From positions 1,178,001 to 1,242,000 of the forward strand of contig CALNYS010000004.1 of NCBI GenBank assembly GCA_942490855.1: 64,000 nt of DNA, read 5' to 3'. This document shows, piece after piece, positions 33,208 to 40,720 of this stretch. The translations under genes and the position numbers were made by a program. Positions within the stretch are counted from its first letter, which is position 1. Each line of letters begins with the position of its first letter. The notes beneath the pieces are model-generated. The model saw only the letters and a list, made by a program, of their open reading frames with translations. It did no database searches and was not told where the DNA came from. Origin of the DNA: CALNYS01 sp942490855 (GTDB lineage Bacteria > Planctomycetota > Phycisphaerae > Phycisphaerales > UBA1924).

Positions 33208-34593
33208 ATGCGGACCCACTGCGCGATCGCTATCGCCATCGCTGTCGTTACGACGCCAGCCGCCCTTGCCCAGCCCCTGGTCTCGCCCGAACGCCCCGGC
33301 GCCCGGGCCCCGCGCGACCCGGCCAACTGGGCGCACTGCGAGTGGGGGGCCAGCCCGCACGCCCACGAGGCGCCCGTCCGCGGCGGCGTCCCGGGCGTCT
33401 CCACCACGCTCATCTCGAGCGGGCACCCGTCCAACCGCATCGACCTCGTCATCGTCGGCGACGGGTACACCGCCTCGGAGCTCGGGCTCTTTGCTGAGCA
33501 CGCCCAGCGCGGCGTGGACGACCTCTTCTCGATCATGCCCTTCAGCGAGTACGCGCCGCTCTTTAACGTCCATCGCGTGGACGTGATCTCCAACGAGTCG
33601 GGCGTCGACGGCGACCCCACCCAGGACGTCGAGCGCGACAGCGCACTGGACATGTCCTTCTGGTGCGGCGGCACCCAGCGTCTCCTGTGCGCCAACACCC
33701 TCGCGGTGCGCCAGGCCGCCGACAACGCCCCCGACTGGGATCAGATCTTCGCCGTCGCCAACTCCACCACCTACGGCGGCGCCGGCTACACCTCGCAGAA
33801 CATCGGGACCTACTCGGGCGGCAACAGCGCCGCGCCGCAGGTCGCGATCCACGAGCTCGGGCACTCCCTCGGCGACCTCGCCGACGAGTACACCTACGGC
33901 GGGCCGGCCGAGTACGCGGGCCCCGAGCCGAGCGCGCCGAACGTCTCTGTCCTCGACGCGGCGCAGATGCAGGCCCAGGGCGCCAAGTGGAGCGACTGGC
34001 TCGGCGAGAGCGACGCCGAGTTCGACGGGCTTGTCGATACGTTCGAGGGCGGGAACTACAGCCCCGAGGGCATCTACCGCCCCAGCAGCAACTCGATGAT
34101 GCGGAACCTCGGGCGCGACTTCAATCTGCCCTCGGCCGAGGCGCTCATCATTCAGATGTGGAAGACCGTCCAGCCCATCGACCAGCACACCTCGGTCGCG
34201 CTCCCGGTTGTCCGCAACACAACGCTCGAGGTCGTGCCCGTCGCGCCCTTCCTGAGCGTGCGCTGGTACCTCAACGGCGCGTACGCCGGCGCGGGGACGA
34301 CGCTCCGCCTCGCGTCGCTGGCGCTCCCGGGGGACGAGAGCACCATCGAGGCGGTCGTCACCGACCTGACGCCCCTCGTCCGCGACGAGACCGCCCGCGC
34401 GCTCTACATGACCCAGCGCGTCGCGTGGACGATCGCCAACGACCCGAGCGACCTCTCCGGCGACGGCCTGGTGGACGCGACCGACCTCGCCATCCTCATG
34501 GCGGCGTTCGGCACGCCCACGATCGACCTCGACGGCGACGGCGTGTGTTCCTCTTCCGATATCGCCTTCCTCCTCGCGTCCTGGGACAAGTAG
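33208..34593 (+). CDS. Secreted M64 (IgA peptidase-like) zinc metalloprotease with dockerin-like tail
   Basis: The 461-residue protein has a signal peptide (MRTHCAIAIAIAVVTTPAALA). A peptidase M64 domain runs to about residue 330, with IDLVIVGDGYTASELG early and the zinc site HELGHSLGDLADEY near residue 220. A later beta domain (LSVRWYLNGAYAGAG) is followed by a paired EF-hand/dockerin-like end: DLSGDGLVDATDLAILMAAF and then DLDGDGVCSSSDIAFLLASW. The ATG at 33208 has GGAGGAGAG. M64 proteases cleave extracellular or surface proteins. Two astacins with the same tail follow, forming a secreted-protease cluster. Confidence 0.88.
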   Translation: MRTHCAIAIAIAVVTTPAALAQPLVSPERPGARAPRDPANWAHCEWGASPHAHEAPVRGGVPGVSTTLISSGHPSNRIDLVIVGDGYTASELGLFAEHAQRGVDDLFSIMPFSEYAPLFNVHRVDVISNESGVDGDPTQDVERDSALDMSFWCGGTQRLLCANTLAVRQAADNAPDWDQIFAVANSTTYGGAGYTSQNIGTYSGGNSAAPQVAIHELGHSLGDLADEYTYGGPAEYAGPEPSAPNVSVLDAAQMQAQGAKWSDWLGESDAEFDGLVDTFEGGNYSPEGIYRPSSNSMMRNLGRDFNLPSAEALIIQMWKTVQPIDQHTSVALPVVRNTTLEVVPVAPFLSVRWYLNGAYAGAGTTLRLASLALPGDESTIEAVVTDLTPLVRDETARALYMTQRVAWTIANDPSDLSGDGLVDATDLAILMAAFGTPTIDLDGDGVCSSSDIAFLLASWDK

Positions 34594-34681
34594 GCGCGGG
34601 GCGGGCGCCGATCCCCCGGTTTCTTCTTGCCGGGCGGGCACACCCGGCGCACGATGGGTCAAACGACCCAAAGGACCCGCC

Positions 34682-35538
34682 ATGCTCCACGCCCTCATCC
34701 CCGCGCTCATGCTCGCCGCGACGCCCACGGACACCGCCGCGGGCGTCGAAGCCCCGGCCGACGCCCCGCACGAGTGGGCGTGCGAGATCCTGATGCCAGA
34801 GGGTGTCGCCCGCGACGTCTTCACGACCAACACCTGGCCCGGCGGCGTCGTCCCCTACCAGTTCCACGCCAACGTCAACGCGACCAACCAGGACGCGCCC
34901 GCGCCGCGATGGACGAGATCGAGGCCGTGTGCGCCGTCCGGTTCGTGCCGCGCACGAACGAGTTCAACCGCCTCGTGATCACCTCGTCGGACGTCAACAA
35001 CTCGTTCGTCGGGCCCGTCGGCGGCGGGCAGACCGTCAACGTCGTCAGCTGGGGGCAGCGATTCATTATCGTCCACGAGCTCATCCACGCCCTCGGCAGC
35101 TGGCACGAACAGCAGCGCCCCGACCGCAACAGCTTCGTGCAGATCAACCTCGAGAACGTCGAGCCCGGGCAGGAGTTCAATTTCTCCATCCGCGGCGACG
35201 TCTTCCCGCTCGGCGACTACGACTTCGACTCCGTCATGCACTACGGGCAGTTCACGTTCAGCGGGAACGGGCAGCGCACCATCACCGTGCTGCCGCCGAA
35301 CGAGGCGTGGCAGGCGCAGATCGGGCAGATCACCCACCTCAGCGAAGGCGACATCGCCGTCCTGATCGCCAAGTACGGCGCCCCGAACGTCGCGGACCTC
35401 TCGGGGGACGGGACGGTGGACGCGACCGACCTCGCGATCCTCCTCGCGGCGTGGGACGGCCCGAGCGTCGATTTCGACGGCGACGGCGTCTGTGCCGCCT
35501 CGGATCTGGCGATCCTGCTCGCGGCGTGGAGCAAATAG
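34682..35538 (+). pseudogene. Astacin-family (M12A) metalloprotease, frameshifted near 34905
   Basis: The coding sequence opens at ATG 34682 (AAAGGA upstream) in one frame and reads a signal peptide and TWPGGVVPYQFHANVNATNQ. It then loses the frame. The conserved remainder, from AAMDEIEAVC onward, continues in another frame to 35538. Aligned with the intact paralogue at 35645, the break falls between 34895 and 34912 and one missing base explains it. The catalytic motif HELIHALGSWHE (HExxHxxGxxHE), the later MHYGQF Met-turn with its tyrosine, and the paired dockerin-like tail are intact. It may be a real pseudogene or a base-calling error. Confidence 0.8.
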
Positions 35539-35644
35539 AAGGAAAAAAGCCGCTAGGGTCCTATATGAGGCCTCATTCGCGGAATTTTTGTTGTCCGGCC
35601 CCTAGCGTTGGGTCATGATAGAGATGAACAGAAAGGGCTCGCAC

Positions 35645-36526
35645 ATGTTCAAGACTCTTCTCGCTGTCGCTCCGATTCTCGTCGGCGCGCAGTTCGCCGC
35701 CGCCGCCGAATCCATCCATCAGACCCTCCCGGAGGCCGAGCGGGAGATCGTCCCCTGCGAGCAGATCTTCGTCCCGGTCCAGGACGGCGAGCACGGGCGT
35801 GACGCCTTCCGCCTCCAGACCTGGCCCGGCGGTCTCATCCCCTACACCTTCAACGCGAACGTCAACGCGACCAACCAGGCCCGCGCGATCAACGCGATGA
35901 ACGAGATCATGGAAGTCTGCGGCGCCGAGTTCGTGCCCCGCGACGGGCACCCCGACTGGATCGTCTTCAACGACTCCACGTCCAACAGCTCCCCCGTCGG
36001 GCGCCAGGGCGGCCCCCAGACCATCAACATGGTCAACTGGAACGTCCGCTTCATCATCGTCCACGAGATCTTGCACTCGATGGGCTGCTACCACGAGCAG
36101 TCCCGCCCCGACCGCGACGACTTCGTCCAGATCAACGTCGCCAACATCGACCCCGGCGCGCTGAACAACTTCCAGATCGCCCCGCTCGCCGCCCCCGAGG
36201 GCGACTACGACTTCGATTCGATCATGCACTACGGGCAGTTCGACTTCTCGATCAACGGGCAGCGCACCATCACCGTGCTCCCGCCCAACGAGTCCCAGCA
36301 GGCGCAGATCGGGCAGCGCTCCCACCTCAGCGAAGGCGACATCCTCGGGCTCACCACCCGCTACGGCTCGCCGCTCGTGGGCGACATCAACGGCGACGGC
36401 GCCGTCGACTCCACCGACCTCGCCATCCTTCTCGCAGCGTGGGGCGGCTCGGACGTGGACTTCAACGACGACGGCGTCTGCGACTCCGCGGACCTCGCCA
36501 TCCTCCTCGCCGCCTGGACCGGCTGA
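35645..36526 (+). CDS. Secreted astacin-family (M12A) metalloprotease with dockerin-like tail
   Basis: The 293-residue protein has a signal peptide (MFKTLLAVAPILVGAQFAAA) and an astacin domain. The domain starts TWPGGLIPYTFNANVNATNQ, holds the zinc motif HEILHSMGCYHEQSRPD, and has the Met-turn SIMHYGQFDF with the fifth-ligand tyrosine. The end has two EF-hand/dockerin-like repeats (DINGDGAVDSTDLAILLAAW and DFNDDGVCDSADLAILLAAW). Astacins cleave extracellular proteins. I use ATG 35645, which has AAAGGG seven bases upstream and gives a cleaner signal peptide; ATG 35615 is the alternative. It is a tandem duplicate of the frameshifted copy just upstream. Confidence 0.9.
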   Translation: MFKTLLAVAPILVGAQFAAAAESIHQTLPEAEREIVPCEQIFVPVQDGEHGRDAFRLQTWPGGLIPYTFNANVNATNQARAINAMNEIMEVCGAEFVPRDGHPDWIVFNDSTSNSSPVGRQGGPQTINMVNWNVRFIIVHEILHSMGCYHEQSRPDRDDFVQINVANIDPGALNNFQIAPLAAPEGDYDFDSIMHYGQFDFSINGQRTITVLPPNESQQAQIGQRSHLSEGDILGLTTRYGSPLVGDINGDGAVDSTDLAILLAAWGGSDVDFNDDGVCDSADLAILLAAWTG

Positions 36527-36565
36527 CCGCTCGCGGGCGCTGACGCACGCGGGTACCCTGCCCGC

Positions 36566-37360
36566 GTGCAGATGTCCCGCGCGTTCATCCTGACAGCCGC
36601 CGCGCTCTGCGCCGGATGCAACCCGCTCGGCGGGCACGGTCGCGGTTCCAACGACGGGTTCCTCGCCTTCGGCGCCCCGCCGACGCCGGCCGAGGCCGCG
36701 CGCTGGGCCGTCGATCCGAGCTCGCCCGACAACCGCCAGCAGGGCATCCTGCTGCTCGCCAACGCCGTCTTCGGCGGCGAGACCGTCTACATGGAGCTCT
36801 ACCGCATCGCCCTCGACGACGAGGACGCCGCGGTGCGCGCCGCCGCGGTCCGCGCGATGGCCCTCCACGGCGGCCCCCCCGAGGGGCGCCTCGTCATGGA
36901 GCGCCTCGCGCTGCCCGAGGACCCGCTCGTGCGCCGTGAAGCCGCGCGGGCGATGACGCGCATCCACGTTCCCGAGAGCGTCCCCCGCCTCATCAACGCC
37001 GTGGACCCCGCCGCCGAGCCCGACGCCGAGACCCGCGCCCTCGCCGCCGAGGCGCTCGCCCAGCACCGCGAGCCCCGCGCCGTCCAGGCCCTCATCGGCG
37101 CCCTGACCGACACCCGCCTCCTGGTGAGCTCCGCGGCGCGCCGCTCGCTCATCACCCTCACCGGCGAAGACCTCGGCATCGAGCCCGAGCCCTGGCTCAA
37201 CTGGACGCGCACCGTGTCCGACCTCTTCGCCGGCGCGCAGACGTTCTACTACACCGCGTACCAGCGCGACCGGCGCATCCTCGAGTACGTCGTCCCCTGG
37301 CTCGAACCGCCCAACGAGATCCCCTCCACGCCGGCGGGCATGCCCGTCGAGGGCGGGTAA
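36566..37360 (+). CDS. HEAT-repeat lipoprotein
   Basis: The 264-residue protein has a lipoprotein signal with the lipobox LCAGC (cysteine at residue 18), so it is probably lipidated and membrane-anchored on the outer face. It then has five or so HEAT-like helical pairs, for example DDEDAAVRAAAVRAMALHG, PLVRREAARAMTRI and RAVQALIGALTDTRLLVSSAARRSLITLTG. These form a protein-binding solenoid. GTG 36566 and ATG 36572 are both possible starts. It is the kind of protein that scaffolds envelope complexes; the partner is unknown. It precedes the MDR gene by 7 bp. Confidence 0.82.
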   Translation: MQMSRAFILTAAALCAGCNPLGGHGRGSNDGFLAFGAPPTPAEAARWAVDPSSPDNRQQGILLLANAVFGGETVYMELYRIALDDEDAAVRAAAVRAMALHGGPPEGRLVMERLALPEDPLVRREAARAMTRIHVPESVPRLINAVDPAAEPDAETRALAAEALAQHREPRAVQALIGALTDTRLLVSSAARRSLITLTGEDLGIEPEPWLNWTRTVSDLFAGAQTFYYTAYQRDRRILEYVVPWLEPPNEIPSTPAGMPVEGG

Positions 37361-37367
37361 GGCCCGC

Positions 37368-38288
37368 GTGCGCTACGCCGTCTACGAAGACAACACGCTC
37401 TCGCTCCGCACCGCCGAGCCCGACGCGCCTCGCGCCGGCGAGACGCTCGTCCGCACCACCCTCGCCGCGCTGACCACCACCGACCTCGCGGGCGGGGCCG
37501 GGTCGCGCACACCGGGGCGCGCCGTCGTGGGCCTCACCGAACAAGGCGTGCGCGTGGTGCTCGCGCCCGACCTCGCCTGCGCCGCGTGCGACCGCTGCCG
37601 CTCGGGTCTGGGCACACACTGCGAATCCCGACTGACGCTGGGCGACCCCGGCGCGCCGGGCGCGCTCGCCGAGGCGCTCATCGTCCCCGACCGCCAGTGC
37701 GTCCCGGTGCCCGAGCACGTGTCCGACGAGGCAGCGTCGCTCGCCGTCGCCGCCAGCGCCGCGCTCCAGGCCGCCGGGCGCCTGCACATCCGCGAGTCGC
37801 CCTACGCCACCGTCATCGGAGCCGGCGCCGAGGCCGTTCTCGCCGCCCAGGCCCTCGCCCTCTCGAGCGCCACCGTCCGCGTGCTCTCCTCAAACGAGGC
37901 CACCCTCAACGCCTGCGAGAAACGCGGCGTGCGCTCGCGTCCCACCGACGACGCCGGGCGACTGGGCGATCAGGACATCGTCGTCGTCTGCCCGGGCGAA
38001 CCCGCGGCGCTCGACACCGCCCTCCAGATGACCGCCCCGCGCGGGCGCGTCGTGCTCACGCCGGGCGTCGTCGGCGCCCCGAGCGCCATCGCGCTCGCCA
38101 GTTCCCGCGAGATCGACATCCTCGGCTCCCGCTGGGCGCCCATCGCAGAAGGTCTCGGCGCGATCAGCGAGGGGCGCCTCGACGCGACCGGGCTGCTCAC
38201 CAAGCGTGTGAAGCTCGACCGGGCGAGCGAAGCCATCGCCGCGCTCGCCGCCGGGGCCGAGCTCGCCGTGGGTGTTAATTTCAGCTGA
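37368..38288 (+). CDS. MDR (alcohol-dehydrogenase-like) oxidoreductase lacking the catalytic-zinc motif
   Basis: The 306-residue protein has the medium-chain dehydrogenase fold. The structural-zinc loop CAACDRCRSGLGTHC is intact, and a Rossmann region follows (YATVIGAGAEAVLAAQALAL, then the DIVVVCPGEPAALDTALQM stretch). The usual catalytic zinc ligands are not visible: the Cys of the C-x-x-D helix is replaced by Thr (ALTTTDLA) and the GHE motif is absent. The N-terminal domain is also shorter than usual. Activity must differ from classical ADH. The start is GTG. Convergent with uppP, its stop lies 3 bp away. Confidence 0.75.
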   Translation: MRYAVYEDNTLSLRTAEPDAPRAGETLVRTTLAALTTTDLAGGAGSRTPGRAVVGLTEQGVRVVLAPDLACAACDRCRSGLGTHCESRLTLGDPGAPGALAEALIVPDRQCVPVPEHVSDEAASLAVAASAALQAAGRLHIRESPYATVIGAGAEAVLAAQALALSSATVRVLSSNEATLNACEKRGVRSRPTDDAGRLGDQDIVVVCPGEPAALDTALQMTAPRGRVVLTPGVVGAPSAIALASSREIDILGSRWAPIAEGLGAISEGRLDATGLLTKRVKLDRASEAIAALAAGAELAVGVNFS

Positions 38289-38291
38289 GAC

Positions 38292-39152
38292 TCAGCCGAA
38301 CGTCACGGCGCCGGTCAGCACCAGCGCCGTCAGTACCGCCGCCAGCGCCAGGCGGTACCACCCGAACGCCCCGAGCCCGTGGCGGTTCAGGAACCCCACC
38401 AGCCACTTCACCGCCAGCGCCGCCGACACCGTCGCGACCGCCAGCCCGATCAGCACCGCTGTCACGCCGAGCTGCTCGAACAGGTTCGCCGTCCCCGCGT
38501 CGTGCGCGCCCTTGAGGTTCTTCGCCAGCTTGTAGACGCACGCCCCGCCAAGCGTGGGCAGCCCGAGCAGGAACGAGAACTCCGCCGCCCGCTTGGGCGA
38601 GAGCCCCAGCAGCGTGCCGCCCGCGATGGTCATCATCGAACGCGACGTCCCGGGCCACATCGCGACCACCTGGAAGCACCCGATCAGGAACGCGGTCTTC
38701 ATCGGGAGCGCCGCCAGCTCGTCGACGCTGTCGTCCGATTCACGGCGCGTCCCGCGCCCCAGCACGATCATCCACACCCCGCCCAGCGCGAGCGCCGCGA
38801 TCACCGGCGTCGGGTGGAACAGGTGCGCCTCGATCAGGTCGTCAAAGAGCAACCCCAGCACCGCCGCCGGGAGGAACGCGACCACCAGCTTGAAAAAGAG
38901 CGCCCGCCCCGCTGGGTTCTTCCCGAGCAGCCCGGCGATCATCTGCATGACGCGCTCGCGGTACAGCCCCAGCACCGCGAGGATCGCCCCGCCCTGGATC
39001 ACGATGTTGAACGCGTCCACGTTCGCCTTCACCGACGGGTCGTCGAGGCCCAGCAGCGCCGACGCGATGATCAGGTGCCCCGTCGAGCTCACCGGCAGGT
39101 ACTCGGTGATCCCCTCGACCAGCCCCAGGATGACAGCCTGCCACCACTCCAT
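38292..39152 (-). CDS. uppP: Undecaprenyl-diphosphatase (UppP/BacA)
   Basis: The 286-residue membrane protein recycles the lipid carrier by removing a phosphate from undecaprenyl diphosphate. The two catalytic motifs are clear: EGITEYLPVSSTGH near residue 13 and the PGTSRS motif near residue 169. Seven to eight hydrophobic segments are visible. It starts 3 bp after the FabZ-like gene, so the two are probably one transcript. It supports peptidoglycan and glycan synthesis along with the DUF368 protein at 52148-53374. Confidence 0.96.
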   Translation of the reverse strand: MEWWQAVILGLVEGITEYLPVSSTGHLIIASALLGLDDPSVKANVDAFNIVIQGGAILAVLGLYRERVMQMIAGLLGKNPAGRALFFKLVVAFLPAAVLGLLFDDLIEAHLFHPTPVIAALALGGVWMIVLGRGTRRESDDSVDELAALPMKTAFLIGCFQVVAMWPGTSRSMMTIAGGTLLGLSPKRAAEFSFLLGLPTLGGACVYKLAKNLKGAHDAGTANLFEQLGVTAVLIGLAVATVSAALAVKWLVGFLNRHGLGAFGWYRLALAAVLTALVLTGAVTFG

Positions 39153-39155
39153 GCG

Positions 39156-39584
39156 TCAGACCGTCGCCCGCGGCGCATCGACCCGGGCCGCACGCAGCGT
39201 GAACCGCCCGCTCACAGCGTTGGGGGCCTCCGCCGGGTCGCCCCCGGGCATGAGCGCCTTGCCCACGCCCTTGAACTCACGCGAGCCGTCCTCGTGCGTC
39301 TTCTGGAGCTCCACGGTCACGCGGAGCTCCATCCCGGGCTTGACCATCGCCCCGTACTTGAGCGCCCGCACCCCCGAGATCACGAACCGGTCCCCGCCGG
39401 GGTCCGTCTCCATCAGCACCCGGCGCGCCGTCTGGGCCATCGTCTCGAGCATCAGCACCCCCGGCAGGATCGGGAAGGTCGGGAAATGGTCCGACAGCGC
39501 GGGCTCGCCCGCCCCGACCCGCTTCACAGCGACGCCGCGGACGGCCGAAACCTCAAGAAGCTCATCGATGAAGCTGAAACGCAT
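39156..39584 (-). CDS. FabZ-like 3-hydroxyacyl-ACP dehydratase (hotdog fold)
   Basis: The 142-residue hotdog protein has the FabZ active-site helix: histidine in LSDHFPTFPILPGVLMLETMAQ and the glutamate in the same stretch (about residues 33 and 47). It is close to the normal FabZ size. FabZ dehydrates 3-hydroxyacyl-ACP in fatty-acid elongation. Several FabZ-like paralogues act on other acyl chains, so I give no gene symbol. It is the first gene of a pair with uppP and is divergent from purM (53 bp). Confidence 0.85.
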   Translation of the reverse strand: MRFSFIDELLEVSAVRGVAVKRVGAGEPALSDHFPTFPILPGVLMLETMAQTARRVLMETDPGGDRFVISGVRALKYGAMVKPGMELRVTVELQKTHEDGSREFKGVGKALMPGGDPAEAPNAVSGRFTLRAARVDAPRATV

Positions 39585-39637
39585 GGGCGGAGCATACCGC
39601 TCCTCGCCCGCGCGCGACGGGCGTGTATCCTGCCACG

Positions 39638-40720
39638 ATGCCCGACGCCAACCCCAACAAGCCGCTCACGTACGCCGAGGCCGGCGTGTCCATCGACGAG
39701 GGCGACCGCTTCGTCGGGCTCATCGGCTCCGCGATGCGCCGCACCTTCGGCCCCCGCGTCATCGACAACCCCGGCGGCTTCGCCGGCCTCTTCCGCCTCG
39801 ACTACAACGAGAAACTCTTCAAGCGCAACTACAAGGAACCCGTCCTCGTCGCCTGCGCCGACGGCGTCGGGACCAAAATCAAGCTCGCCGCCGAGTGCAA
39901 CTACTACGACGGCATCGGCGTCGACCTCGTCGCGATGAACGTCAACGACCTCGTCGTCCAAGGCGCCGAGCCTCTCTTCTTCCTCGACTACATCGCCACC
40001 GGCAAGCTCGACCCCGAGCACGCCCTCGCCGTCGTCGAGGGGGTCTCCCACGCCTGCAAGACCTGCGGCGCAGCGCTCCTGGGCGGCGAGACCGCCGAGA
40101 TGCCCGGCGTCTACGCCCCCGGCGTCATGGACCTCGCCGGCTTCTCCGTCGGCGTCGTCGAGCTCGACCGCACCACCGACCCCGAACGCGTCGAGCCCGG
40201 CGACATCGTCCTCGCCCTCGCCTCCGACGGCGTCCACTCCAACGGCTTCACCCTCGTCCGCGCCATCCTCGAAAAGGGCGGCGTCGACCCCAACGACACC
40301 CACCCCGCCCTCGACAGCGGCAAGACCGTCGGGCAGGAACTCCTCACGCCCACCCGCCTCTACGCCCCCGCGATCGTCAAGCTCCTGCGTGAGTACAAGG
40401 TCAAGAAGATCGTCTCCGGCATGGCCCACGTCACCGGCGGCGGGCTCGAGGGCAACCTCGTCCGCGCCCTCCACGACGGCGTGGACGCCGAGATCGAACG
40501 CGGCTCCTGGACGCCCCACCCCGTCTTCCCCTTCCTGCAGGAGATCGGCGGCGTCGAGGACGACGAGATGGCCCGCGTCTTCAACATGGGCGTGGGCTAC
40601 TGCGTGATCGTCCGCCCGTCCTTCGCCGACTCCGTCGCCAACAAGCTGCGAAAGAGCGGCGAGCGCGTCCTCCAGATCGGGCGCGTCGTCAGCGGCTCGG
40701 GGCAGGTTCGCCTGGTGTAG
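39638..40720 (+). CDS. purM: Phosphoribosylformylglycinamidine cyclo-ligase (AIR synthetase)
   Basis: The 360-residue enzyme makes aminoimidazole ribonucleotide with ATP, the fifth step of purine synthesis. Family blocks are YAEAGVSIDEGDRFV, the acidic ACADGVGTKIKLA, VDLVAMNVNDLVVQGAEPLF, LLGGETAEMPG, and SGMAHVTGGGLEGNL. I use ATG 39638, 15 bases inside the longest frame, because it fits the family start. The 3' end overlaps the convergent TPR gene by 32 bp. Confidence 0.96.
   Translation: MPDANPNKPLTYAEAGVSIDEGDRFVGLIGSAMRRTFGPRVIDNPGGFAGLFRLDYNEKLFKRNYKEPVLVACADGVGTKIKLAAECNYYDGIGVDLVAMNVNDLVVQGAEPLFFLDYIATGKLDPEHALAVVEGVSHACKTCGAALLGGETAEMPGVYAPGVMDLAGFSVGVVELDRTTDPERVEPGDIVLALASDGVHSNGFTLVRAILEKGGVDPNDTHPALDSGKTVGQELLTPTRLYAPAIVKLLREYKVKKIVSGMAHVTGGGLEGNLVRALHDGVDAEIERGSWTPHPVFPFLQEIGGVEDDEMARVFNMGVGYCVIVRPSFADSVANKLRKSGERVLQIGRVVSGSGQVRLV

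Noticed and set aside
34627..35538. Single intact astacin gene starting at 34627
   Set aside because: The first 90 codons of that frame are Arg/Pro-rich and lack a signal peptide. The real N-terminus is in the other frame from 34682.
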